This document shows positions 1-9,276 of a DNA stretch of 25,207 nt, piece after piece. The DNA is from Rhizoclosmatium globosum (lineage: Eukaryota > Chytridiomycota > Chytridiomycetes > Chytridiales > Chytriomycetaceae): positions 1 through 25,207 of the forward strand of contig MCGO01000369.1 in the NCBI GenBank assembly GCA_002104985.1. Direction: 5' to 3'. The position numbers and the translations under genes were made by a program. Each line of letters opens with the position of its first letter. Position 1 is the stretch's first letter. A model generated the notes under the pieces. That model was not told where the DNA came from. It searched no databases and worked only from the letters and a program-made list of their open reading frames with translations.

Positions 1-114
1 TTTTCCCGGAGGCCACGAGTCAGTTGCTCTGTCTACTCAGGAAGAACTAAAGAGAGACGCACCTGAGATGAAGACATTCTTGCCCTTGAATTCGTACTTG
101 TGGTCGTTGCTCAT
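1..114 (-). CDS. 5' exon of a leftward gene, possibly a short-chain dehydrogenase (partial)
   Basis: The minus strand opens with ATG at 114 and reads MSNDHKYEFKGKNVFIS plus one G, then meets a good donor (GTGCGT) at 62. Reading through the donor gives an in-frame stop, so an intron is needed. A likely branch site (CTGAC) lies near 19-23 and the acceptor is probably outside the window. The pattern KGKNVFIS followed by a codon starting with G resembles the first beta strand of a Rossmann-fold short-chain dehydrogenase leading into its glycine motif. That identity is an inference from about 18 residues; only the presence of a coding first exon is reasonably supported. Confidence 0.4.
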
Positions 115-784
115 GGGTGGTGTGTGTGTTTGATGGTCACTTTTTCAACTTGATTCAGGGCGCTTCACAGCGCCTACCAGCGCCACACAACTGATTTTGT
201 AAATGGAAACGAGAAAGAGAGTAATTATCTTTTCTTTCCGTTTTTTGTTGTTACTTAAAGCTGTTTTTTGCATATTCAATGTGCGAAACTCTCTTGGATA
301 CAGACAACGTGCCAATGGTATTTGTTGTGGTAGTGTTCGTTGTCTTGACCCACAAAGCGTTGGTAACAAAAGACATGAGCTTGTTGCAAATCTGGTACAG
401 TTTGATACTGAGGCTCATTGATACCACAACCGTTGCTTCCCGCAAAATGTGATTCCTAATACCTTTCGACCTTGGCCGGATCGCTTCCAAAGAACGTAAT
501 GCACAGCTCCTTCTGCAGTCACCAGTGGCGTATGGAAGCGGTTTAAACATAACATGCACTTCTCAATTTATTGACCACGTTGGATTTCGTGGACAGGCAC
601 AGCTCGAATCAGGCCGTTTTTTCCAATAACACTGAGGAAGTGCGATTCGTCGACTTTGATACTTTCTGCAATACTTGGGATTTCTTGCATCTCAGCAGGG
701 GTTCCTTAAAGGAAGCGATCTCTGCCAAAGTGGGAGGGTGGTTTGGTGTGATTTCCCAAGAAAATTCAATCTTGCATTGAACTG
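115..784. other. Divergent intergenic region without a convincing gene
   Basis: This 670-bp stretch separates the leftward gene from the rightward P450 and probably carries both promoters. Short open frames exist on both strands but none has a recognisable domain or a spliced extension. A minus-strand open stretch at about 571-705 ends in a stop overlapping an AATAAA, which is discussed as a finding. Confidence 0.5.
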
Positions 785-2522
785 ATGTTCATCGCAATCG
801 TCGTTTCTCTTGTTGTAGTTGTGGTCGGCACGATCATTATTCGAACTACTCCACGTCGTAAACCAAATGGAAAGGCATTTGCTTATGAAGAACACGTCTA
901 ATACTTTTCAGTAGGCCCACCCTTGGCATCAAACTGTTTGCCAATCATCGGCCATCTGCTCGCTCACATCAATCCAAAAGGCCAAATAGGCCTATCGCCA
1001 ATCTTGTTTGAAGCTCAAAACAATGAAAATGTTGTGGTGACAACCATGTTTGGTTACGATGCAATGTACGTCGCACGTGGCCCTGAAAACGTACGAGCCA
1101 TCTTGGGATCCAGTCAACTCAAGCTACGTTTCAGCTCAAGCAATAAAGCGGATGCAGTTGCTTTATCGAAAAAAATGGGGGCTGCAGATGGTGGCATCTT
1201 GCTGAACTTAGATGTGAGTTAAGCAAACAGTAGTCCGCACTTTTTGATTTTTTGATATTTACTCACCAACTGTAGGAATTATCTTGGAAACGCCACAGAA
1301 AGCTTCTCGTTGAAAATATTGGCCGTCCACGGTTCATCAAAAGTTTGATTCCGAAGTTGAATGCGTACATGGATTCATTGGTTCCCTCTTTGAACGACTT
1401 GGCGACAGCCTCAAAGCCATTTCTTGTGAACGTTTTGACTGGGTCTATTAGTTTGGATATCATCATGGATGTTATTTTCACAGAACAACACCATGCAGCT
1501 ACTCACTTTATTGAAACCGCAATAAACGAAGCTCAACCGCAACCGGATGAATTGATTGACATGATACACGGATTTATGGCTGCACAACAATATTTTTTGT
1601 TTATGCCTGCATTGGTTTTCAATTATATTACACCAAAACAGACTGCAATTCATGACGCCGCCATTGCCAAGTTTGAAGCATTTGTAACACAGGTGCGATT
1701 TTATATTATCAACTTGCAAAAGTATGCTGACTTGAATCCAATAGAAAATGCTGGAAAAGACAGAATCCATGAAAGAAAGCACAAGCGGAGACCAACAGAC
1801 TGACTTTGCCACAGTTTTACTCTCGGATCCATCGCCAGAAATGACTTTCAAACGTGCAGTATCTGTCATAAAGGAAGCTATTTTGGGAGGACAAGACACT
1901 TCAAGCAACATGCTCGCATTCCTCTTTTACGAACTTGCTCGGTGCCCTGATATTGCTGACAAAGTTTATTCAGAAGTATTGGAGGTTGTAGGACCAAACG
2001 GAACCATTTCCGAGGAGAATATTACAAAACTCAAGTTTGTCGAGGCTGTAATTTACGAGACAAGCCGTGTTTACAACGTCGCAACAGGTGTGTTCAGACA
2101 CCTCTCACAAGATTTCGAGCTCCCAGATTCCGGATATGTTCTTCGAAAAGGACTCAATGTGATGGTGATGTTAGACCAGGTTCATATGGATGGGAGGGTG
2201 TGGGAGAATCCAAGCAAGTTTGATCCATCCCGTTTCCTGAATTGTTTGGAGACAAGTGGTCCTGCCGGGTTTGGTTGGAACTTTGCGCCGTTTGGGCATG
2301 GAATTCGCAAGTGTCCCGGGTAAGTTTATTCCATTTCCTCTTTTCATATGCCTAACAGGACAAATTAGTGAGGCGTTGGCACTTCTGGAAATGAAGATGA
2401 TAGTTGCATCCCTTTGTAGGAGATACAAATTTCACTTGGCCACAAATGAGCCTGTCAAGATCAAGGAATCTCTTGTGCGTGAATGTTTGGACTTACCCAT
2501 TCTCTTAGAGATCCGTCATTAG
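785..2522 (+). CDS. Cytochrome P450 monooxygenase, complete, five exons
   Basis: Exons are 785-857, 912-1213, 1276-1692, 1745-2319 and 2369-2522; introns are 54, 62, 52 and 49 nt and the model gives 506 aa with no frame problem. Residues 1-20 form a hydrophobic membrane anchor followed by a Pro-containing hinge (TTPRLGPP), as in microsomal P450s. The C-helix WxxxR is W129-R133, the I-helix oxygen-activation motif is GGQDTS near 312-317, the K-helix ExxR is ETSR at 369-372, a PERF-like FDPSRF follows, and the haem loop is FGHGIRKCPG with ligand Cys454. It should be an ER haem-thiolate monooxygenase needing a P450 reductase. The substrate cannot be read from the sequence. The next gene in the same direction is a lipase/esterase-type hydrolase whose original start lay only 154 bp past this stop. 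The start at 785 is chosen because it supplies the anchor and splices in frame. Confidence 0.95.
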
Positions 2523-2676
2523 TTACCTTTATACTTTTTTTGATTCAAAACTTTGAAATGCCTCATAAAGGTTCTCGTTATAACAACTTTTACGTTTTGA
2601 CACCAATATTTATATCCAATTTTTTTGTTTTTTTGTATTCATTTATTGGAATCTGCTCAAAAAACCGATCTCCACA

Positions 2677-2683
2677 ATGACGC
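2677..2683 (+). other. Orphaned original start codon of the hydrolase gene
   Basis: ATGACGC at 2677-2683 abuts the TTA target copy and the MITE. Joining it to 3519 onward (one TTA kept) gives ATG ACG CTT AGT GGC and then a continuous hydrophobic reading frame into the hydrolase. This is a reconstruction of the pre-insertion allele from sequence alone and explains why the present gene lacks an upstream start. Confidence 0.75.
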
Positions 2684-2686
2684 TTA

Positions 2687-2702
2687 GGGTGACTTTATAA
2701 AC
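2687..2702 (+). repeat. Left terminal inverted repeat of the MITE
   Basis: The sequence GGGTGACTTTATAAAC is preceded by TTA (2684-2686), one copy of the target duplication. It matches the right end perfectly in inverse orientation over 16 bp. Confidence 0.9.
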
Positions 2703-3502
2703 TGTTTTCAAATCCCAAAAAGTACAAAAAATATTCTGCCGTTTTTGCCCATTTCTTTTTTGGTTTTTTGGACAAAATGCATTTCAAAGTAGGTCCGGAG
2801 CTACTTTGAAACGTCGAAATTTCAAAAATGACAAAACACCCTGCAAAACACCACCATCTTTCCAAGGGGCCCAACAATCTCGGTAATATGAGGTTGACTT
2901 AACGAACCAAGTTCGCTACAACAACGGCACTCTAGCACAGAAGCCAAGTAGCTCATTTTTTGGGTCATCAATATGACATCCAGGTCGTCTGCCACCAACT
3001 TCATTGCATCTTGTTGCATTACAATTGTTTTGCGCTGACAGACAAAAGCTACTTGCACCTTGGTAAGGGGTTGAAGTTGGGTAACAGATATCAGGTAGGC
3101 AGGCAGCCACTGACATTGATATTATATCAGGATAAACGAATTGATTTCTACATTTCCCAATAAAGAAAGTGTTATGGCTTGCTTTCTATTTGATTAGCTG
3201 CGTAGTTGCAAGCACCAAACAGTCTCGAAATCTTCTCTGTGAAGCAAGCCTGAGTCTTCCTAAGATAACAATTGTATAATAGTTTGTTAGCTACATATGG
3301 GTGATGTTATATATTGATGTCTGCTGGTGTTCTCTGTGGCTGAGACACCCCACCCAAAGACTCATCTGCACCAAAGTAGTGATGTCCTCAAAACCATTTA
3401 TAATTGCAATCCTGCCAAATTGCGCCTTTTTGCAGAAACCAAAAGTAGCAAAAATGGACAAAAGAAAAGGCCACAAATCAATGAAACATATATCCCAAAA
3501 TC

Positions 3503-3518
3503 GTTTATAAAGTCACCC
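3503..3518 (-). repeat. Right terminal inverted repeat of the MITE
   Basis: Read on the minus strand this is GGGTGACTTTATAAAC, identical to the left end. It is followed on the plus strand by TTA (3519-3521), the second target-site copy. Confidence 0.9.
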
Positions 3519-3556
3519 TTAGTGGCATCCTCTCACTAATCGCGTTTCTGCCCTTC

Positions 3557-4642
3557 ATGGTGGTGTATTCGATCATCTTGGCGCCATTGCAGACACTCTT
3601 TGCCTACGTGCAGTACGAACTTGTATCGAAGGGAGAAGGAAGGAGCGAGTCTGATGGCTGGCAGTCAGGCTACTTTTCGCACGTGGGTCTTCTCGGCGAC
3701 TTTGCACAGCGCCTCGTTCGAATTCAGTGGTCGCTCAACATTGTCGAAAACGCGGCGACTGCGCGGTGGTTGTTTGACGTTGTTGGTGGATTGAGGGTGG
3801 TTGACTCGGAAGCCATCGACTCGCAAAACGGGATTTGGATCGGCGATTCGTCCCAGGTCGATGCGCATGTTGTGCTGTACTTTCATGGCGGCGGCTTTGT
3901 CATGGGCTCGCCGGCCTTTTCAATTCGGAATGCACGCGCAACAATTGATGCATACAAGGAAAAGACAGGGAAGCACCTTGTCTACTTTATCATGAAATAC
4001 CCGCTGTGTCCAGAAGCGTCGTTTGGCGACATTCTGTCCACGGCCGTTGATGGATACAAATTGCTCCTCGAACAAGGTTTCACAACTATTTCTCTTGCTG
4101 GCGATTCGGCTGGCGGCAACTTGGTGCTCAACATCACATCGATTCTTTCAAAGGAGTATCCAAAGGTCATTCAGCCAGTATCAGGTATTGCATACTATCC
4201 ATGGGTCGATCCTCATGTCACCGTACTGCCTTCAAACTATCCCAACGGAAGTGCTGCTCATCACGACATATTGCCTCTTTCGGGCTCGAGATTTTTGGCT
4301 GCCGCAGCTTCCAAGACAGCTTCAACTCAAAATGCTCATCGATTCAGCCCTTTGAATTGGAATAAGGATGAACTGGCATCTTGTGTTCCTTCAAAAGATG
4401 GATTATTGGTTTTGTATGGCGGTGGAGATATTTTGAGTGGTGGAATTGATTTATTCGTCGACAAGTTACAGCAAGCAGTGGAAGGTGGTGAAAAGAAGGT
4501 CATCAAAAAGCGGTACCCATACATGCCACATATATTTGATACGTCGTTTCTGATGCTGCCGTTTGGACCAGCCAAGAAGGCGGCCGTTGATGCTGTGAAT
4601 CAGACAGCTCTGTTTTTGAGTTCTTCTACGAAAGAAATATAA
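3557..4642 (+). CDS. Alpha/beta hydrolase, HSL/AADAC (steryl-acetyl hydrolase-like) family, N-terminus altered by MITE
   Basis: An intronless frame of 361 aa from the first usable ATG at 3557. The oxyanion motif HGGG is at 110-113, the nucleophile elbow GDSAGG has Ser184, and the probable acid and base are Asp291 (YGGGDIL) and His325 (MPHIFDT), all in the order and spacing of the hormone-sensitive-lipase/arylacetamide deacetylase group. Fungal members such as Say1 deacetylate steryl esters at the ER. The N-terminus is hydrophobic (VVYSIILAPLQTLF), and open frame continues upstream as far as the MITE (GILSLIAFLPF), so a longer membrane anchor was originally encoded from ATG 2677. In the present allele an in-frame stop at 3482 leaves 3557 as the only start unless the element is spliced out. 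Neighbour is a P450 in the same direction; a joint role on a lipid is possible but inferred. Confidence 0.92.
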   Translation: MVVYSIILAPLQTLFAYVQYELVSKGEGRSESDGWQSGYFSHVGLLGDFAQRLVRIQWSLNIVENAATARWLFDVVGGLRVVDSEAIDSQNGIWIGDSSQVDAHVVLYFHGGGFVMGSPAFSIRNARATIDAYKEKTGKHLVYFIMKYPLCPEASFGDILSTAVDGYKLLLEQGFTTISLAGDSAGGNLVLNITSILSKEYPKVIQPVSGIAYYPWVDPHVTVLPSNYPNGSAAHHDILPLSGSRFLAAAASKTASTQNAHRFSPLNWNKDELASCVPSKDGLLVLYGGGDILSGGIDLFVDKLQQAVEGGEKKVIKKRYPYMPHIFDTSFLMLPFGPAKKAAVDAVNQTALFLSSSTKEI

Positions 4643-4871
4643 AGATCCTCATTTCATCTCGTTTCGGTTTTGCCTCCATTTCCTATTCCATCAACTCCAT
4701 CTACATCGGAAAGACTGTCGTGACTCGTCATCGGATCAGGCCTCGCAGGCGGCATTACCGTATTCGGACTCAGTTATGGACTTTTGTTGAGCTTCATCTC
4801 GTCTAATTACCCAATTTCATTCCAACACTGGAAACATTTATCACTTTCTAAAAGAAGCAATAAATCAAAAA
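4643..4871. other. Spacer between hydrolase and ASNSD1-like gene
   Basis: This 229-bp stretch should hold the hydrolase 3' UTR and the promoter and leader of the next gene. A tiny upstream frame (ATG GAC TTT TGT TGA) starts near 4774. A 27-residue hydrophobic open stretch without an ATG lies at 4724-4804 and is listed as a finding. Confidence 0.5.
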
Positions 4872-7283
4872 ATGTGCGGCATCTTGTTCCGCCTGAGCCC
4901 TGGTCTCGCAGCGACACCGAAGACGCCACGTGCACCGAGCACTGAAGTACTTCGACTGTCCAAAGCCACGCTGCCGCTTCTCTTTGACCACGTGGCGTCC
5001 ATGGTTTCGCGCCGAGGTCCCGATGCGCAAACTTTGGTTGACTTACAAGTGCCGAGTCAGGCGTCGCCAATGAATGCGGCTCTGTTTTCTTCTGTGCTTC
5101 ATTTGCGTGGATCAAGTGTGGTTGCCCAGCCGAGGACGCATCGGGAGTCGGGTTCGCTGTTTTGTTGGAACGGTGAACTGTTTACTGAGGATGAAGGATT
5201 GAAAGTAGGACTGAGGAAGCTTACTATTAGAATTGCGTGGTTTAACTGTATTGTATCCAGGTGGATGAGGGCGTCAGTGACACAGATGTTCTGTTCAATG
5301 CCATCTTCAACCAACAACTGGCAACTTCTTTCAAGGATTCTCTCCTTGCTACTTTGTCATCTTTGCGTGGACCTTGGGCTATTGTTGTATATCACGCTCC
5401 TTCCTCAACATTGTATTTTGGTCGAGATATGTTGGGTCGTCGTTCACTCCTTGTTCATCTTCCAAACATTGGAGCGACATCAGAAAGCTTGCAAGATCCG
5501 GGATTTTGGATATCTTCAGTTGCTGGATCCATTGAGGATCGGGGTAAATCTCAAGAAGCGGACACTTCTGGGGATGATGGAGCAAGTGAGGCTTCAAAAG
5601 AGGGTGATTCTGGATGGGACGACAGTGACAACTTTTGGCACGAATTGCCAGCAAATGGAATTTATTCAGTTTGTCTGGATGAGGTCGACTTGTTTGCTGG
5701 AAAAGAGGTCAGTCCCTTGGATTGGGTAAAACTGAAGCCAACATACCGTTGCATAGGAGTTCAAGAGACACTTGAAACATTATCCATGGATTATTTCTGA
5801 AGCAAATCAGTCAGATGTATCGCTGGTGTGTTGAGATTTACTATCCATGTGGCTGCTAAGGAATTCTAGGCTTCTCCAACAAACCCAATCCTGAACAAGA
5901 CAGTGCCAACCCCATCCGATTTACCACAATATCGTCAATTTCAAGATACTACAAACTCTCTCGAAATTCCATCTCCGCCTACTGAGGCCGCTCAAGAAGC
6001 TCTTGACACATTCACAAAGAACCTCTCCAATTCTGTCGCCGCCCGAGTCCAAACTATCGTGCAACAAGCTAAACTTAAAAACGAAGAACAAGAGCCACTT
6101 GCTGTTTTGTTTTCGGGAGGTCTTGACTGCATGGTCTTGGCTGCACTGGCTGCGAAAAGCTTACCCGCAGGCTCATCAATTGATTTACTCAATGTCGCGT
6201 TTGATAATCCAAGAGTTCGAAAAGCTGCTGCTGATGCTGTTCTTTTGCAAAGTAAAAAAGACAAGAAAGCTGGAAAGAAAGTTAAGGGAAAGAAGGGGCC
6301 GACAGCAGAAGAAAATCAGGACAATGCTGTAACTGAGCCCGTAGTTCCTGTCGTTTCAGAGTCAAATCCGCCGTCTGCCACATATCCTTCACACCTATTT
6401 GCCGTGCCAGATAGAAAAACAGGAAGGAAAGGATATGAAGAGTTGAAACGAACGTATCCTGAAATTATTTGGCGATTTGTTGAGATTGATATTGAATTCG
6501 AGGAGGCAGTTCGGCTGAGACCGTGGGTGATGGGACTTGTGAATCCATTAGAGAGTGTCATGGATTTGGTAAGTTTCGCTACAGCTTTGTTAAGCATTCG
6601 TTAACTTTCCGTGTTAAAGAGCATCGCCATGGCGTTCTGGTTTGCATCTCGTGGTCGAGGAAATATTGTGGATGAAGCGGGAGTAAGTTTCATATTCCAA
6701 GTTTATTAGGGCTCAATAGATTACAATCCAGGAGAGAACTGCGTATCAGACAACTGCCAAAGTTTTGCTAAGTGGCCTTGGAGCCGATGAGCAGTTGGGA
6801 GGTGAGCTTTGCAGAATCTCGGAGCAAGCACTTAAAACTTCCGTAGGCTATAACCGCCACAGGAAAAACTTTGACAACTATGGTTGGGAAGGACTTATTG
6901 CTGAGCTTCAAAAGGACGTTTCGCGTATCAGCAAGAGAAACCTTGGACGAGATGACAGAATCGTCAGTGACCATGGACGAGAGGTAATGCTCATCATTAC
7001 AATTTTAGGGACCAAATCCCCTTATATTTCAACGTAATTGTAGATTCGCTTCCCATATCTGTCTGAGCAACTTATAACACACTTGTCATCCGTCCCCGTA
7101 CAAATCAAGACGGATCCACGGCTGCCGCGCGGAGTTGGAGATAAATTATTGCTTCGCCAGATGGCGTTATCGTTGGGATTGGGGAGGGCGTCTGTTGAAG
7201 TAAAGAGGGCTGTTCAGTTTGGTGCCCGAAGCGCAAAGATGGAGGATGGTAGAGAGACGGGGACAATGAATGTGTCCATCTAA
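4872..7283 (+). CDS. ASNSD1: Asparagine synthetase domain-containing protein 1 homologue, eight exons
   Basis: Exons are 4872-5204, 5261-5707, 5757-5816, 5870-6568, 6620-6682, 6732-6801, 6847-6983 and 7044-7283; introns are 45-60 nt and the product is 682 aa. It starts MCGI, giving the N-terminal Cys nucleophile of class II glutamine amidotransferases, with RRGPD and WNGELF following. The C-terminal half is an asparagine-synthase domain with the ATP PP-loop SGGLDC (362-367), then [31 protein letters not shown] and [10 protein letters not shown], which are the hallmarks of ASNSD1 rather than AsnB. The usual PP-loop SGGxDS has Cys for the last Ser here. A Lys-rich insert ([13 protein letters not shown]) sits between PP-loop and the next block. 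The 45-nt intron 6802-6846 is a multiple of three and could be retained in frame, but removing it gives the conserved GGYNRHR. The reaction is not established for this family. Confidence 0.93.
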
Positions 7284-7288
7284 TGATG

Positions 7289-7294
7289 AATAAA
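7289..7294 (+). terminator. Candidate polyadenylation signal of the ASNSD1-like gene
   Basis: AATAAA occurs six bases after the stop codon ending at 7283. It is the canonical eukaryotic hexamer; the cleavage site is not determined. Confidence 0.5.
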
Positions 7295-7518
7295 GTATTA
7301 GTAATTTATTCTTGAGGGAGAAGAGGAGGAGAATAGGAGAGAGTTGTTTACGCTCAGATTTCTGTTCTTGGTGCAATCATTACAGCGAATGGACCCGTGA
7401 GGATCGCATGCCTCATTAAAAACAATCGTAGTGAATAGAATGTCATCAGAGCTGGAGAGAAGGGACGAGGGTGTAATGGAAACAAACCTCTTTCGTTTTC
7501 CTTTTTTATTGAATTCAA

Positions 7519-9116
7519 ATGGCTGACTTTGTGCACCAACTCCTGTCTCCTCTGACCTATGTTTCTGAGGGTCTCTCAGACCTCAAAAAGAGAAATAAGC
7601 TCTCATGCACGGGTCCATTTGAGAACCTTCACAGGGAAACTAAAGGTGCGTTCTCTGCCATTGCTCGCTTGCTTGTTACTCTTTGCCCTTTTTTCGCCTT
7701 TATGCAAGCGATCCTTCACGCATTCTAGAACGGAAAGATCTTAACCTTGTGTTATCTGTTATTTAGGAGTCTTCCCAACCCTTCACTTGATCCAGGGAGC
7801 CAAATTCGACATCACTTCAATCATGTCTCCAAACTTCCAAGTTTCTCACTCCTTCAACTGGGGCGCTGCTCAACAGCCTCCTAGCTACCATTTCTCTGCT
7901 GGTTTCCAGGCCAAGGAGGTACGCATTCGTCTTTAACCTCGAGGGTTGCGGAAATTCACGGGAGGGCGAAAATGAAAGGAGCGAATGAAGACTATTCGAA
8001 GTTACAACGAAACTGGAATGCTATGGAGTGACTATTTGTGTTGGTGGGCTCTAGGGAAATCATATCGCGGATTGGTCGTTCAAAACATATCTTCAATCTT
8101 TGGAATCAGGATATTCTAACATATGCATATTACAGTATTTGATGCACGGTCAAATCGATGACCAAGGTACTTTGCAAGCTCGTGCAAACTACTTCTGGCC
8201 ATACGCTCCACAAACCGAGAGCGCCCTCCCACACTTGCCACCACATGCTCACACTGAGCACCAATACGATCCAAACTTGCCACCAAAGCAACACGGCGAG
8301 AATGAGCCAGCTCCAGCTGCCGCTCCAGCCGCTCCAGCCGCTCCAACACCTCCAACCCCACCAGCTGCCAACAAGCCAAGCTTGACTTCTAAGCTCCAGG
8401 CTCAGTTGACAAACCAACCAGGCGCGTCCATGATCCAGTACGAACAGGACTGGGTCGGAGAAACCTGTGCCATCAACCTCAAGGCCATCAACCCAAACCC
8501 AATCGACGCCCCAGCCGGCCGCACCGTCGGCGGCTCCAACACCGCCATCACTGGAATCTACTCCATCTCCGGTCTCCAATCCATCACCTCCTCCATCTCC
8601 GTCGGAGGTGAATGGGTCTTGCAACGTCTCCGCCCCGACGCCGCCGAAAGCAACTACACCGTCGCCGTCAAGTACGCTCCAAAGCCAACAACCCCAGTCC
8701 CACCCCCATCGTCCCTCCCAGCCGGTTTCCCATCCCCATACATGCCAATCAACCCATCAGACCCATCAGAAGTGTTTGCGGCTACTTATGCGCTTTCGCA
8801 GGGTGTCCTCCAGGCGTCGTACTGGAAGAGACTTAACCAGCGTTTGGAGGTTGCTGCTGATGTGCAGATGCTTGTTACTCCTACTACTGCGGCGGCTGGT
8901 CCTGGTCGTCGTGAAGGAATTGCTAGTGTTGGATTCAAGTTGGATACTGTCTACGCTACAATGCGTGGTATGTTTGACACTATGGGAAGAGTCAGCGCTG
9001 TTTTGGAGGAGAGAATGGCTCCAGGTTTGAGCTTCCAAGTGTGTGGAGAGATTGACTACGCCAAGGGAGGTGGTGGTGTTGGAAAGGTTGGATTGGGTTT
9101 TGTCTTGGAGGCATAA
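7519..9116 (+). CDS. TOM40: Tom40, mitochondrial outer-membrane import channel, three exons
   Basis: Exons are 7519-7645, 7767-7918 and 8136-9116, giving 419 aa; the introns (121 and 217 nt) are long for this window and the second has a perfect CTAAC branch site. Near the N-terminus GPFENLHRETKGVFPTLHL matches the conserved segment that enters the barrel, followed by PNFQVSHSFNWG and MHGQIDDQGTLQARANYFW. The C-terminus carries the SAM-complex beta-signal KVGLGFVLE. Tom40 is a 19-strand beta barrel through which nearly all nuclear-encoded mitochondrial precursors pass. Unusual features are a Pro/Ala-rich insert at roughly residues 125-170 between early strands and a second Pro-rich loop (PTTPVPPPSSLPAG). 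No targeting presequence is expected or seen. Confidence 0.93.
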
Positions 9117-9276
9117 ATTCGGTTGATTTTGTTTGTGGATGAATTGGTCATATTGTTGTGTTCCCCTCTTCTCATTTGCATGTGAGATTTTTCTTTTACG
9201 TGTGTTACTTATGTGAGAGTTTGTATGTTCAAAGTAATGAATGTGAAGCTTTCATCATTGTTCATTTATCTTGCGA

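Larger units (their letters stand above)
2687..3518. mobile_element. Non-autonomous DNA transposon (MITE), PIF/Harbinger-like
   Basis: The element is bounded by a perfect 16-bp terminal inverted repeat, GGGTGACTTTATAAAC at 2687-2702 and its reverse complement at 3503-3518. Direct copies of TTA flank it at 2684-2686 and 3519-3521. A 3-bp TWA duplication with TIRs beginning GG is the known signature of PIF/Harbinger elements, so the class is inferred from that. The 832-bp interior is AT-rich and has no open frame longer than about 79 residues, so no transposase is encoded. Weaker inverted similarity continues inside the TIRs. A short minus-strand frame inside (about 2965-3090) has a faint histone-fold look. 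Insertion separated the hydrolase gene from its first codons. Confidence 0.85.

Noticed and set aside
2684..2690. TTAGGG-like sequence suggesting a telomeric repeat
   Set aside because: It is single and is explained by the TTA target copy plus the first bases of the MITE inverted repeat.
2689..3522. The MITE acting as a spliceable intron using GTGACT in the left repeat and CCCTTAG at the right
   Set aside because: That splice leaves the hydrolase frame shifted, so it would not restore the protein. Other cryptic splices cannot be excluded without RNA data.
5708..5869. A single 162-nt intron in the ASNSD1-like gene
   Set aside because: Two normal-sized introns (49 and 53 nt) flanking a 60-nt in-frame exon ([10 protein letters not shown]) fit better with the other introns in the window.
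8130..8624. A Trp/Gly-rich minus-strand open frame opposite Tom40
   Set aside because: It is the complement of the Pro/Ala-rich Tom40 insert; no independent coding evidence.
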